In this document: positions 8,025 to 15,367 of the stretch, one piece after another
Position numbering within the stretch: the first letter of the stretch is position 1
How the letters are laid out: each line of letters begins with the position of its first letter
Source of the DNA: Methanomassiliicoccaceae archaeon UBA421
GTDB lineage: Archaea; Thermoplasmatota; Thermoplasmata; Methanomassiliicoccales; Methanomethylophilaceae
Direction of reading: 5' to 3'
Length of the DNA stretch: 64,000 nucleotides
NCBI GenBank assembly: GCA_002498365.1
Contig: DAHB01000004.1
Coordinates: 213,287 to 277,286 of the forward strand
Made by a program: the position numbers and the translations under genes
Notes under the pieces: model-generated
What the model saw: the letters and a program-made list of their open reading frames with translations, nothing else
What the model was told of the DNA's origin: nothing
The model's database searches: none

Positions 8025-8492
8025 TCATACGAAGGGAGAGATCTTGAGGCCTGCCTCTTCCGCGGCTTCTTCGGCCGGCTCTTCCTGCGGATAGTCACAG
8101 GACCCGGAGACCACGATGGGGACCCCGTCCTCGTCGATGTATCCGGTACCTATCATCTCGAGCGGATTGCATACGTCCTTTCCGGATACCGCGGCCACGC
8201 ACGATGCGCCCAGAGGGCAGGTGAGCGACAGTATGACGTCCGAGCGGACCAGCATCCCCGTGTCGAATTTCTCCCTTACTCTGGGACCTATGCAAGAAGC
8301 AGATACGCATATCGTGCCGATGACATCTATTCCGTCTTCCGACAGCTCGTCCGAAAGCCTCTTCGCGGCGTCCGCACCGCCGATGCCGCCGCATATCCTG
8401 ACGCATGTGTTGCAGGTCAGCACGAGCACCTTCTTTTTGCTGAGAGATTCCGAAAGCTCCCTGTAATCCCTGTTGCGACCCGAAATGATCAC
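8025..8492 (-). CDS. MetV-like protein (methylene-THF reductase C-terminal-like domain)
   Basis: About 155 residues if translation begins at GTG 8492, chosen because a TATA-like element (GATATAA) lies about 27 bases upstream, fitting a leaderless mRNA. A TTG at 8552 would add 20 poorly convincing residues. The body KKVLVLTCNTCVRICGGIGG, then a segment with VSASC, then DVILSLTCPLGASCVAAV resembles the N-terminal part of MetV, the partner of acetogen methylene-tetrahydrofolate reductase. The usual C-terminal cysteine-rich Fe-S segment is missing; the tail is acidic (QEEPAEEAAEEAG). It is divergent from deoxyhypusine synthase. The family resemblance is from memory and the function here is unknown. 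Confidence 0.6.
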   Translation of the reverse strand: MIISGRNRDYRELSESLSKKKVLVLTCNTCVRICGGIGGADAAKRLSDELSEDGIDVIGTICVSASCIGPRVREKFDTGMLVRSDVILSLTCPLGASCVAAVSGKDVCNPLEMIGTGYIDEDGVPIVVSGSCDYPQEEPAEEAAEEAGLKISPFV

Positions 8493-8513
8493 GTGCCGGT
8501 AATCGGGAGCCGA

Positions 8514-8562
8514 CGTTATATCTTTAACGCAACCGCGCGAACGGTTGCACAAACCCTTTTAT
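8514..8562. promoter_or_regulatory. Divergent promoter with perfect 7-bp inverted repeat
   Basis: A perfect repeat GCAACCG-N6-CGGTTGC (8529-8548) lies between two TATA-like elements: one for the minus-strand MetV-like gene (8517-8524, itself flanked by CGTTA/TAACG) and one for the plus-strand deoxyhypusine synthase gene (CTTTTATC, about 8555-8562). The position between back-to-back promoters suggests an operator controlling both. No regulator gene is adjacent. Confidence 0.5.
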
Positions 8563-8601
8563 CGGTGGCAGATGGTAGCCAATCCATACAAGGTGTTTTG
8601 A

Positions 8602-9543
8602 ATGTCGGAACTAGAATTGGTGCCAGTAGAAGATATCAAAGTGAAGAAAGGGATGACCGTGAATGATATGCTGGAAGCCATGGGGCGCTCCGGCGGTTTC
8701 ACGGCCCAGAAGCTGGCCGATGCCACGGACATAGCGGAGAAGATGATCAAGAAGAAGGGATGCCTGAGGATACTGTCCTTCCCCGCATGCATAATGGCCA
8801 CCGGAACCAGGGGAGTTCTCATCGATATGGTGAAAAACCACATGGTGGACCTCATCATAACCACCTGCGGTACCCTCGACCACGACATCTCAAGGACTTT
8901 CGCGGCCTACTACAAGGGAGACTTCATGATGGACGACGCCAGGCTCAGAAGGCACAGCGTCAGCAGGCTCGGGAACGTCCTTGTCCCCGATTCATGCTAC
9001 GGGATCGTCCTCGAGGACAACCTCCTGCCCATGTTCGACGAGATCTTCAAGGACCGCAAGGACATGACCACCCACGAGATCATAGACGAGGTCGGCAAGA
9101 GGATGCCGGGCGAGGACAGCCTGCTGTACCAGTGCCATGCTAACAAGGTGCCCATCGTCGTACCCGGCATAACCGACGGGTCTTTCGGCTCCCAGCTCTG
9201 GACGTACTATCAGATGCACCGCAATCTGAGGATCGACCTTTTCGGCGACGAGCAGATGCTCGCCGAGATGACGAACGACGCCAAATACACCGGGGCGATA
9301 ATCATAGGCGGCGGCATATCCAAACACCACGTGATCTGGTGGAACCAGTTCAGAGGAGGGCTCGATTTCTGCATATATCTCACCACCGCACAGGAATATG
9401 ACGGCTCCCTCTCGGGCGCCGCGATCAGAGAAGCCGTTTCCTGGGGCAAGGTCAAGAGCAACGCCAAGAAGATGACCGTCGAAGGCGATGCCACGATCAC
9501 TCTGCCCCTGATATACGCTGGCCTGGCGGACAGGCTGCTCTGA
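8602..9543 (+). CDS. dys: Deoxyhypusine synthase
   Basis: A 313-residue NAD-dependent enzyme that moves an aminobutyl group from spermidine (or a relative) to a lysine of initiation factor aIF5A. The NAD-binding and active-site blocks are present: TTCGTLDHDISRTF near residue 88, IIIGGGISKHHVIWWN near 234, AQEYDGSLSGA, and EAVSWGK with the catalytic lysine at 283. Length is normal for the family. It is followed after 9 bases by an atypical dehydrogenase gene and probably shares its transcript. Confidence 0.95.
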   Translation: MSELELVPVEDIKVKKGMTVNDMLEAMGRSGGFTAQKLADATDIAEKMIKKKGCLRILSFPACIMATGTRGVLIDMVKNHMVDLIITTCGTLDHDISRTFAAYYKGDFMMDDARLRRHSVSRLGNVLVPDSCYGIVLEDNLLPMFDEIFKDRKDMTTHEIIDEVGKRMPGEDSLLYQCHANKVPIVVPGITDGSFGSQLWTYYQMHRNLRIDLFGDEQMLAEMTNDAKYTGAIIIGGGISKHHVIWWNQFRGGLDFCIYLTTAQEYDGSLSGAAIREAVSWGKVKSNAKKMTVEGDATITLPLIYAGLADRLL

Positions 9544-9552
9544 GGTGGAAAC

Positions 9553-10554
9553 ATGCCGAAGAAGGTCCTCATCCTTCCCGGCGACGGGGTCGGAAAGGAG
9601 ATAACCGACGCCGCAACATCCGTATTGGAGGCCGTGACGGGAGATGCGGAGATACTCCACGGGAGGATAGGCGCTTCGGCATACGAGAAGACTGGATACT
9701 ACCTCCCTCCGGAAACGATGGAGCTGGCAGCAAAGTCCGACGCGATAATCGCGACCCCCGTGCTGAACCGTGCGATAGAGAAGAACTACAGGGACCCCCT
9801 GGCGACCCTCAGGAAACAGCTGGACATGAGTTCCGTCCTGAGGAAGTTCCAGCCCCTCGGCGACGGTATCGGCGTTTCCGGCCTGGACTGCATGCTTATA
9901 AACTGCAATCCTCAGACGGTGGGCACCTCAAAGGAAGTGGAAACCCTGAACGGAGTGAGCGTGGAATACTACATCGATGCCGGAGGATGCAGGAAGGTCT
10001 TCAGGATGGGAGAGCGCATCGCCACGGCGAAGCAGAGGCGCAAGATCACCTGCCTCAGGGACCTGGAGCTCAACCCGTATTCCGACGCCATGTTCGCAGA
10101 CCTTTTCTACAAGGAGTTCGCGGCTTCCGAGTTCATAATCGACGACATGGACGTCGCCGATGCGACGTCCAAGCTCATCATGGACCCTTCGTTCGCCGAT
10201 GTTATCGTCACGCCCGTGCCGTACAGCAACGCCGTTTCCGGGGCTCTCACGGGCATGTGCGGCGGAGCTTACCTGACCTGCGTGGGATATCTTAGCGAGA
10301 CCGGCGGGATGTTCATGCCCCTGCACGGACCGGTCGAACACCTTGCAGGGACCGACACCGTGAATCCCACCGGCTGCATGCTGGCGGCGGCGATGGCGCT
10401 GGACGCTGTCGGTCTCAACCTGGAGGCAGACAAGATACGTAACGCCATACGTTCGGCGTACAGGAAGGGCATGAAGACCAGGGACGTGGGAGGGGACCTT
10501 TCCACATCCGAGTTCACCTACCGCGTGACGAAGCTCTGCAAGAGGAGCAGGTGA
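9553..10554 (+). CDS. Divergent isocitrate/isopropylmalate dehydrogenase-family protein
   Basis: A 333-residue protein with the overall plan of the decarboxylating IDH/IPMDH family: LPGDGVGKEITDA at the N-terminus, LRKQLDMSSVLRKFQPL near 97, DVIVTPVPYSNAVSGAL near 219, HGPVEHLAGTDTVNPTGCML near 258 and TRDVGGDLSTSEF at the end. Key catalytic features differ: the REN motif is absent, and the metal-binding GD-x2-SD reads SN-x2-SG. It could be a homoisocitrate-type enzyme with an altered site or a binding protein; I cannot assign a substrate. It follows deoxyhypusine synthase closely and precedes a corrinoid methyltransferase gene. Confidence 0.75.
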   Translation: MPKKVLILPGDGVGKEITDAATSVLEAVTGDAEILHGRIGASAYEKTGYYLPPETMELAAKSDAIIATPVLNRAIEKNYRDPLATLRKQLDMSSVLRKFQPLGDGIGVSGLDCMLINCNPQTVGTSKEVETLNGVSVEYYIDAGGCRKVFRMGERIATAKQRRKITCLRDLELNPYSDAMFADLFYKEFAASEFIIDDMDVADATSKLIMDPSFADVIVTPVPYSNAVSGALTGMCGGAYLTCVGYLSETGGMFMPLHGPVEHLAGTDTVNPTGCMLAAAMALDAVGLNLEADKIRNAIRSAYRKGMKTRDVGGDLSTSEFTYRVTKLCKRSR

Positions 10555-10593
10555 CCAGAACGGTTAATATCCAGTAATCTGCTTTCGTTCCGA

Positions 10594-11646
10594 GTGGATA
10601 ACTTGAAGGATGCAGGACACAGGGACGCTGTCGCGGCGGCAATGAATTTCGAATCTATCGGCAGGACGCCCGTAAACAATTTCGCGGTCGTCACTGCGGC
10701 CCGCAGCGCAGGATACACGGTGACCCAGGCAAGGAACGACCCTCTCCTCTCGGCAAGGGTTTCGGTCGATTATGCGATGAAGACCCGCTCGGATTTCGTC
10801 AAACCGATATTGGACTCCCAGATACCTTTCGCAGATATGGGCGGAGAGGTCAGGTTCCCCGAGGACGACTATGGGATGGTTCCCAAGCCCATGATAAACG
10901 GGCCTGAGGAGCTCGAGGGGCTTGCGGTTTTCGATCCCTTCAAGGCTTCGGAATGCCCCCGTTTCACCAGCGTTTTCGTGGACAGCATCGAGGAGACCGC
11001 ACGGATACTGCCCGAGGACCTGCACATATGCGGCCTCTCCTGGGGACCCCTCACTATGGCAGGATATGCGATGGGCACCGAGAACATGATGTTCCAGACG
11101 CTTCTGGAACCGGATTATGTCAAGGCGACGGTCAAAAAGGTCACAGGCCTGGTCGCTGCCATGGAGCAGAGGATGATAGAGGCCGGGGCCACCGTGCTTT
11201 GGATGGCCGACCCCACGTCCTCCGAGGATCTGATATCCAAGGACATGTTCCGGGAGTACTCTTACGATGCTATCAGGGAGGTCATAGCCGATACGAAAGC
11301 GTATTGCAATGTGCCAGCGTTCGTCCACATATGCGGCAACACTCTTAACACCATGTCTGTTCTCAAAGAGATTGGAACAGACTGTTTCAGTTTCGACCAT
11401 GCCGTAGACCCGGCGGCAGCGAGAAAAAGCGCAGGGGACATGGCCATCATGGGCAACATCGACCCTGTCTCCGTCATGATGATGGGCACCCCCGAGATGG
11501 TGAAAAGAGAAAGCTACCGCATAATAGATGCGGCAGGTTCCGACGGCGGGCTGATACTCGCACCGGGATGCGAGATGCCGTTGAATACTCCCGACGAGAA
11601 TGCGGTGATGATGGGGGAATCCGCCCGCAGCTACTGGCGGAGTTAA
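10594..11646 (+). CDS. Methylcobamide:CoM methyltransferase-family protein (MtaA/MtbA/UroD fold)
   Basis: A 350-residue protein of the uroporphyrinogen decarboxylase-like superfamily. The zinc ligands used by MtaA and MtbA to activate coenzyme M are visible: H-x-C in FVHICGNT (about residue 248) and a cysteine in APGCEMPLNTPDE near the end. No corrinoid protein gene is adjacent, so the methyl donor is unknown. It starts with GTG at 10594, 40 bases after the dehydrogenase stop, with TATA-like TTAATAT close by. A more canonical paralogue lies at 38304-39335. Confidence 0.8.
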   Translation: MDNLKDAGHRDAVAAAMNFESIGRTPVNNFAVVTAARSAGYTVTQARNDPLLSARVSVDYAMKTRSDFVKPILDSQIPFADMGGEVRFPEDDYGMVPKPMINGPEELEGLAVFDPFKASECPRFTSVFVDSIEETARILPEDLHICGLSWGPLTMAGYAMGTENMMFQTLLEPDYVKATVKKVTGLVAAMEQRMIEAGATVLWMADPTSSEDLISKDMFREYSYDAIREVIADTKAYCNVPAFVHICGNTLNTMSVLKEIGTDCFSFDHAVDPAAARKSAGDMAIMGNIDPVSVMMMGTPEMVKRESYRIIDAAGSDGGLILAPGCEMPLNTPDENAVMMGESARSYWRS

Positions 11647-11705
11647 GCTAACTGTACGCCGGGGTGCCATTAATCCGGAAGGATAAGCTGTCCTTGCGTG
11701 ATAAC

Positions 11706-12200
11706 ATGGATGCACACAATCTCAGGGGATGCTCTGAAAGCGAAGACAGCAGAGTTCTCAGGACCTACGTCCGGCTGAGGAACAGGGCCTTAACCAACAT
11801 CGGCTCGGACTTCAGGACGATCAGGGCATTCGCCTTCATGATGATAGTCGCCGAAACCGGCCTAGGTCCCGAAGAAGTGAGAAAACTTGAGATAGAGAAC
11901 CTGGACCCGGCCTCCAGCATCGGGATAGTGTCCTGTCGCACGAGAGGCGTAGACGGCGAGTCCTGCATCTCGGTGAACCTCCAAAAGGCCGGTTCAGACG
12001 TGCTGGGGGCATACATGGAGTCCCGCAGGGCGTTCTTGGAAGAGTATTCGTTCGATTCTAGGTACCTTTTTCCGTCAAGGATGACCATCAACGGGATCAT
12101 GCCTCCGGAAGCGGTGAACGGTATAGTAGATACGGTTTCGGAATTGTGCGAGGAAAGGATCGATATGGAACTTCTGAGGGACACCTTCGGATCCCAGTGA
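11706..12200 (+). CDS. Tyrosine recombinase-like protein lacking catalytic residues
   Basis: A 164-residue protein if it starts at ATG 11706; GTG 11664 would add 14 residues. The middle (FRTIRAFAFMMIVAETGLGP, then EEVRKLEIENLD) resembles the start of a tyrosine recombinase catalytic domain, but the first catalytic arginine (normally TGLR) is glycine. The protein ends at LLRDTFGSQ, where the HxLRHT motif would be, so the second half with the nucleophilic tyrosine is missing. No att site, tRNA junction or other phage gene is nearby. It may be a domesticated DNA-binding protein or an integrase remnant. The gene stop is TGA. Confidence 0.5.
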   Translation: MDAHNLRGCSESEDSRVLRTYVRLRNRALTNIGSDFRTIRAFAFMMIVAETGLGPEEVRKLEIENLDPASSIGIVSCRTRGVDGESCISVNLQKAGSDVLGAYMESRRAFLEEYSFDSRYLFPSRMTINGIMPPEAVNGIVDTVSELCEERIDMELLRDTFGSQ

Positions 12201-12212
12201 ACATGGTCCTGT

Positions 12213-12255
12213 TTCCGGCGGGGAAGCCATTTGCTTGCATCTTCTCCCACCGGAA
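12213..12255. terminator. Imperfect hairpin between convergent genes
   Basis: TTCCGG (12213-12218) pairs with CCGGAA (12250-12255), and inner GGGGA/TCTCCC and AAG/CTT extend the stem across one mismatch. It lies between the stops of the recombinase-like gene and hcp and is likely a shared 3' end element. Confidence 0.45.
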
Positions 12256-12279
12256 TTGAAAAGGTTTGATAGTTCGGTA

Positions 12280-13857
12280 TCAGCCGAGCATTTTCTTCAT
12301 GTCCGCCTCTGGAGTGCTGATCGGAGCTATCCCAAAGTTCTCCACGAGGAATGAGACGATGTTGGGCGAAAGGAACGCCGGAACCGAAGGTCCCAGATAT
12401 ATGTTCTTGACGCCCAGGCTCAGAAGGGTCAACAGCACGGCGACCGCCTTCTGCTCGTACCAGGACAGCACGATCGAGAGAGGAAGGTCGTTGACCGTGC
12501 AGTTGAACACGTCCGCGAGTGCCAGAGCGACCTTTACGGCCCCATATGCATCATTGCACTGGCCGACGTCCAGTATCCTGGGTATTCCGCCTATGTCTCC
12601 GATGTCCAGGTCGTTGAACCTGTACTTGCCGCATGCGAGGGTCAGCACGAGGGTGTCCTTCGGAGTGTTCTTGACGAACTCCGTGAAATAGTTCCTTCCC
12701 GGTTTGGCGCCGTCGCATCCTCCCACGAGGAAAATGTGCTTTATCGCTCCTGCTTTGACGCCTTCGACGACCTTATCGGCCACCGACAGTATCGTTCCCG
12801 CCGAATATCCGGTGGTCACGGTCTTTCCTCCGTTGACCCCGGTCATCTGAACTTCTTCCTTGTATCCGCCCAGCTCCAGCGCCTTGGCGATGACCGGCGT
12901 GAAGTCTTTGTCCTCACCGATGTGCACCGCGTTGGGATATGCCACGGGGCCGGTGGTATATACGCGGTCGGCATAGCTGTCCTTTGGCCTCATTAGGCAG
13001 TTGGTTGTGTAGAGTATGGGTGCGGGGACGCCGTCGAATTCGTTGCGCTGATTCTGCCAGGCCGTTCCGTAGTTCCCCTTCAGGTGCGCGTACTTCCTCA
13101 GCTCGGGGTATCCGTGGGCAGGGAGCATCTCGCCGTGGGTGTAGATGGATATTCCCTTTCCTTCGGTCTGCTCCAGAAGCTTCTTGAGGTCCAGGAGGTC
13201 GTGTCCCGTGACGATGATGAACGGTCCCTTCGCGATCTTCATCGAGACTTTGTTGGGAGCGGGGACGCCGTATGTCTCGGTGTTTGCCTCGTCCAGGACC
13301 TTCATGCATTTCAGGTTGGCCTGCCCGGTCTCCATGACCATCGCCAGGAGCTCTTCCTGACTGGCGTTGGAGCCGATCGTCCTCAGGGCATTGTACATGT
13401 ACGTACTGACTTCGGGGTCGGAATATCCGAGCGCCTTGGCGTGGAATGCGTAGGCGGCGACTCCCTTGAGTCCGAAGAGTATCAGAGATTTTAGTGACCT
13501 GATATCCTCGTCGTCCTTCCAGACCGATACCAGATTGAACTTGTTGGATCCGCAGCCGCATGACTTGCATCCGGACCCAACCCTGGAGCGCTCCTTCTTG
13601 ACCGCATCGATCTGGGCCGATACCGACCTCGGGTCGAAGTCGACGTTGGTTATCGTACGGAACAGGGCCTCGGTGACGATGTCGTCCGTCTTGGCGTCTG
13701 CCTTTCCATGGGCGCTCTTGGCAAGGTCTATCAGGGCGGTGATTAGGTCGTCCTGAAGGTTCGCCACGTCCGATGGTTTTCCGCATACTCCTGCCTTTCC
13801 CGTGCAGCCGGTCCCGTTGGCCGTCTGCTCGCACTGAAAACAAAACATCTCCGACAT
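12280..13857 (-). CDS. hcp: Hybrid-cluster protein (hydroxylamine reductase)
   Basis: A 525-residue Hcp. The N-terminal cysteines CFQCEQT...C...C bind the standard Fe-S cluster. Ligands of the hybrid Fe-S-O cluster are seen in GHDLLDLKKLLEQ, in CLMRPKDSY, in GGCDGAKPGRNYFTE and in LACGKYRFN. Hcp acts in nitric oxide and hydroxylamine defence in anaerobes. The start MSEMFCFQCEQ follows an AGGAG-like site. It is divergent from an HxlR regulator, and the 78-base gap between them holds an inverted repeat that touches the hcp TATA box. Confidence 0.96.
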   Translation of the reverse strand: MSEMFCFQCEQTANGTGCTGKAGVCGKPSDVANLQDDLITALIDLAKSAHGKADAKTDDIVTEALFRTITNVDFDPRSVSAQIDAVKKERSRVGSGCKSCGCGSNKFNLVSVWKDDEDIRSLKSLILFGLKGVAAYAFHAKALGYSDPEVSTYMYNALRTIGSNASQEELLAMVMETGQANLKCMKVLDEANTETYGVPAPNKVSMKIAKGPFIIVTGHDLLDLKKLLEQTEGKGISIYTHGEMLPAHGYPELRKYAHLKGNYGTAWQNQRNEFDGVPAPILYTTNCLMRPKDSYADRVYTTGPVAYPNAVHIGEDKDFTPVIAKALELGGYKEEVQMTGVNGGKTVTTGYSAGTILSVADKVVEGVKAGAIKHIFLVGGCDGAKPGRNYFTEFVKNTPKDTLVLTLACGKYRFNDLDIGDIGGIPRILDVGQCNDAYGAVKVALALADVFNCTVNDLPLSIVLSWYEQKAVAVLLTLLSLGVKNIYLGPSVPAFLSPNIVSFLVENFGIAPISTPEADMKKMLG

Positions 13858-13886
13858 TTTTTTAACTCCTATACTTTAGGTAGTTT

Positions 13887-13925
13887 GTATAATAAAGATA
13901 CTGGGTTATATACGGCAGGTATCTT
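13887..13925. promoter_or_regulatory. Divergent hcp/HxlR promoter with inverted repeats
   Basis: A perfect 7-bp repeat AAGATAC-N17-GTATCTT (13895-13901/13919-13925) brackets the plus-strand TATA (TTATATA, 13905-13911) and abuts the minus-strand TATA of hcp (TTTATTATAC). A shorter dyad GTATAATAAAGATAC (13887-13901) overlaps it. This geometry is typical of an operator for the divergently encoded HxlR regulator; that link is inference. Confidence 0.55.
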
Positions 13926-13935
13926 ACGGGATATC

Positions 13936-14295
13936 ATGAACGACAACTGTACCGTGTACAGGACCATGGGATTCCTTTCCAAGAAATGGACGCTGCTGAT
14001 CATACTGGAGCTTTACAGGGGAGGGGATACATGGAAAAGGTTCTCCGAGATAAAGAGGTCTATGAAGGACATCACGCCCAAGATCCTCTCGGAAAGGCTC
14101 AGGAACCTTGAGGAGGAAGGCGTGATCGAAAGGAGGGTCGACACCGCAACCGTGCCGATAAGAAGCGAATACCGGCTCACCGAAATGGGAAGGGAGCTGA
14201 CAGAAGTAGCGAAAGGCATAAAGACGTGGGCCCTCAAGTGGAAGATTAATAATCCCGTTTGTGCATCTCAGGACTGCATCGTCTGCGTGCTTTGA
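13936..14295 (+). CDS. HxlR-family winged-helix regulator with C-terminal cysteines
   Basis: A 119-residue MarR/HxlR-type repressor or activator. The HxlR pattern is clear: CTVYRTMGFLSKKWTLLIIL, then FSEIKRSMKDITPKILSERL and LEEEGVIERR, with a wing ending SEYRLTEMGREL. The extreme C-terminus NPVCASQDCIVCVL adds a C-x4-C-x2-C group; with the N-terminal cysteine this could bind metal or sense redox. ATG 13936 is preferred over a TTG at 13885 because the promoter elements occupy that interval. It is divergent from hcp and is followed after 7 bases by an ArsC-like gene, so it may sense nitrosative or oxidative stress. Confidence 0.88.
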   Translation: MNDNCTVYRTMGFLSKKWTLLIILELYRGGDTWKRFSEIKRSMKDITPKILSERLRNLEEEGVIERRVDTATVPIRSEYRLTEMGRELTEVAKGIKTWALKWKINNPVCASQDCIVCVL

Positions 14296-14302
14296 GGGGA
14301 TT

Positions 14303-14731
14303 ATGAAAAATAAGCCTAAAGTAGCCTTTCTATGCCTGCACAATTCGTACAGAAGCCGGGTCGCCGAAGCCCTCGCCAGGGAGTACGCTTCCGATGCCTT
14401 CGAGGCGTACTCGGCTGGCCCGGAATCATCTTTTGTGGTCGACGACAGGGTCGCCTGGATGCTTTTGGAGTATTGCAGCTGCGACATAACCGAAAATGAC
14501 ACCAGGCCCCTGTCCGAACTCCCCAAGGTAGATATAGTGATCACAATGGGAAAAGGAGATTCCTGTCCTGACATCCCGTGCTCTTACACCGAGAACTGGG
14601 GCCTTGATGACCCCGGAGGTCATGCCGACCCGGACTATCGTAAAATGATCGAGACCGTGCGCAGCAACGTAATGGACCTCCGCGACAGGATAAGAAGGGG
14701 GAAGATACGCCCTATTTACGAAACGGCGTGA
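14303..14731 (+). CDS. ArsC-like low-molecular-weight phosphatase-family protein
   Basis: A 142-residue protein with the phosphate-binding loop CX5R (CLHNSYR at about 10-16) and the general-acid motif WGLDDPGG near residue 96. It resembles thioredoxin-coupled arsenate reductases, but the cysteine relay is broken: the usual MGCGDxCP reads MGKGDSCP. Phosphotyrosine-type phosphatase activity is therefore at least as likely as arsenate reduction. The ATG at 14303 lies 7 bases after the HxlR stop, so the two form an operon. Residues upstream in frame overlap the regulator and are not family-like. Confidence 0.75.
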   Translation: MKNKPKVAFLCLHNSYRSRVAEALAREYASDAFEAYSAGPESSFVVDDRVAWMLLEYCSCDITENDTRPLSELPKVDIVITMGKGDSCPDIPCSYTENWGLDDPGGHADPDYRKMIETVRSNVMDLRDRIRRGKIRPIYETA

Positions 14732-15158
14732 CTTCCGGATCGGTTGCATAATCATCTTCTGACCACATATTCCCGTTGGAGAGTGCTGATCTTGCCGATC
14801 GCGCTCCCGATGAACATTTAATATTCGCATGCTACGTGTGCGCTGACACCGACGTAAATCTGCATGCCCTGCGCGATTCGGTATTCTGATCTCCGGACCC
14901 GTTCACGGGCGATTACCTTCGCTTGATGCGGATCGGCCGACCCATGAGAAAGATTTCAACGTGATAGGCGGTCATGAATTATCGTTGGCGCCCCCTCCCG
15001 GTAAGAAAAAATCCTTTGAACGCTACAGTCCGCTGCATAACGTAACCTGAACGAAATACATTCAGACGCTTCAGGTCGTACCATATCGGCAACGGCGATC
15101 GTGTGCCAGAAAAAGAATCCTCTTACACGGGATGCCAAAGCAGGAATGAAAAGAAAAA
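14732..15158. other. Gene-free interval (427 bp)
   Basis: I find no convincing gene here. Short open frames lack ribosome-binding sites and family resemblance. There is a perfect 7-bp inverted repeat ACCTGAA/TTCAGGT (15045-15051/15070-15076) with an extra TTCAG half-site at 15061-15065, and a TATA-like TTTAATATTC near 14817-14826. A small RNA or decayed DNA is possible. Confidence 0.4.
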
Positions 15159-15245
15159 TGGTGCAGGGGACGTGATTTGAACACGCGGACCACTAAGGAC
15201 TAGGCCCTCAACCTAGCGTCGTTGGCCATGCTTGACTACCCCTGC
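15159..15245 (-). tRNA. tRNA-Leu (anticodon GAG), CCA encoded
   Basis: On the minus strand the acceptor stem GCAGGGG/CCCCTGC is perfect, discriminator is A, and CCA follows in the genome (15159-15161). The anticodon stem CTAGG/CCTAG encloses TTGAGGG, giving GAG. A long variable arm of about 13 nt and the D-stem GTC/GAC mark a class II leucine tRNA. TATA-like CTTATTA lies about 15-25 bases upstream. Confidence 0.94.
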
Positions 15246-15367
15246 TCCATCCCGAGTAATAAGATTCAGTTAATAAGGTTTACCGTCCAAACGGACCTGG
15301 TGGATTAAAAAATAACGCGATTTTTGTATTAACACATGATTAAATAACGAAAAGTGCATGGTGTGGC

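Noticed and set aside
8493..8552. TTG start for the MetV-like protein
   Set aside because: It would place the TATA-like element and inverted repeat inside the coding region; the GTG at 8492 is 27 bases from that element.
10564..11715. 383-residue open frame opposite the methyltransferase gene
   Set aside because: Low-complexity His/Arg/Gly composition typical of antisense translation; the plus strand has intact zinc motifs.
11706..12200. An integrated mobile element marked by the recombinase-like gene
   Set aside because: No att repeats, tRNA target, phage genes or change of base composition in the surroundings.
14956..15138. 60-residue minus-strand open frame
   Set aside because: No start signals and no similarity; lies in the gene-free interval.
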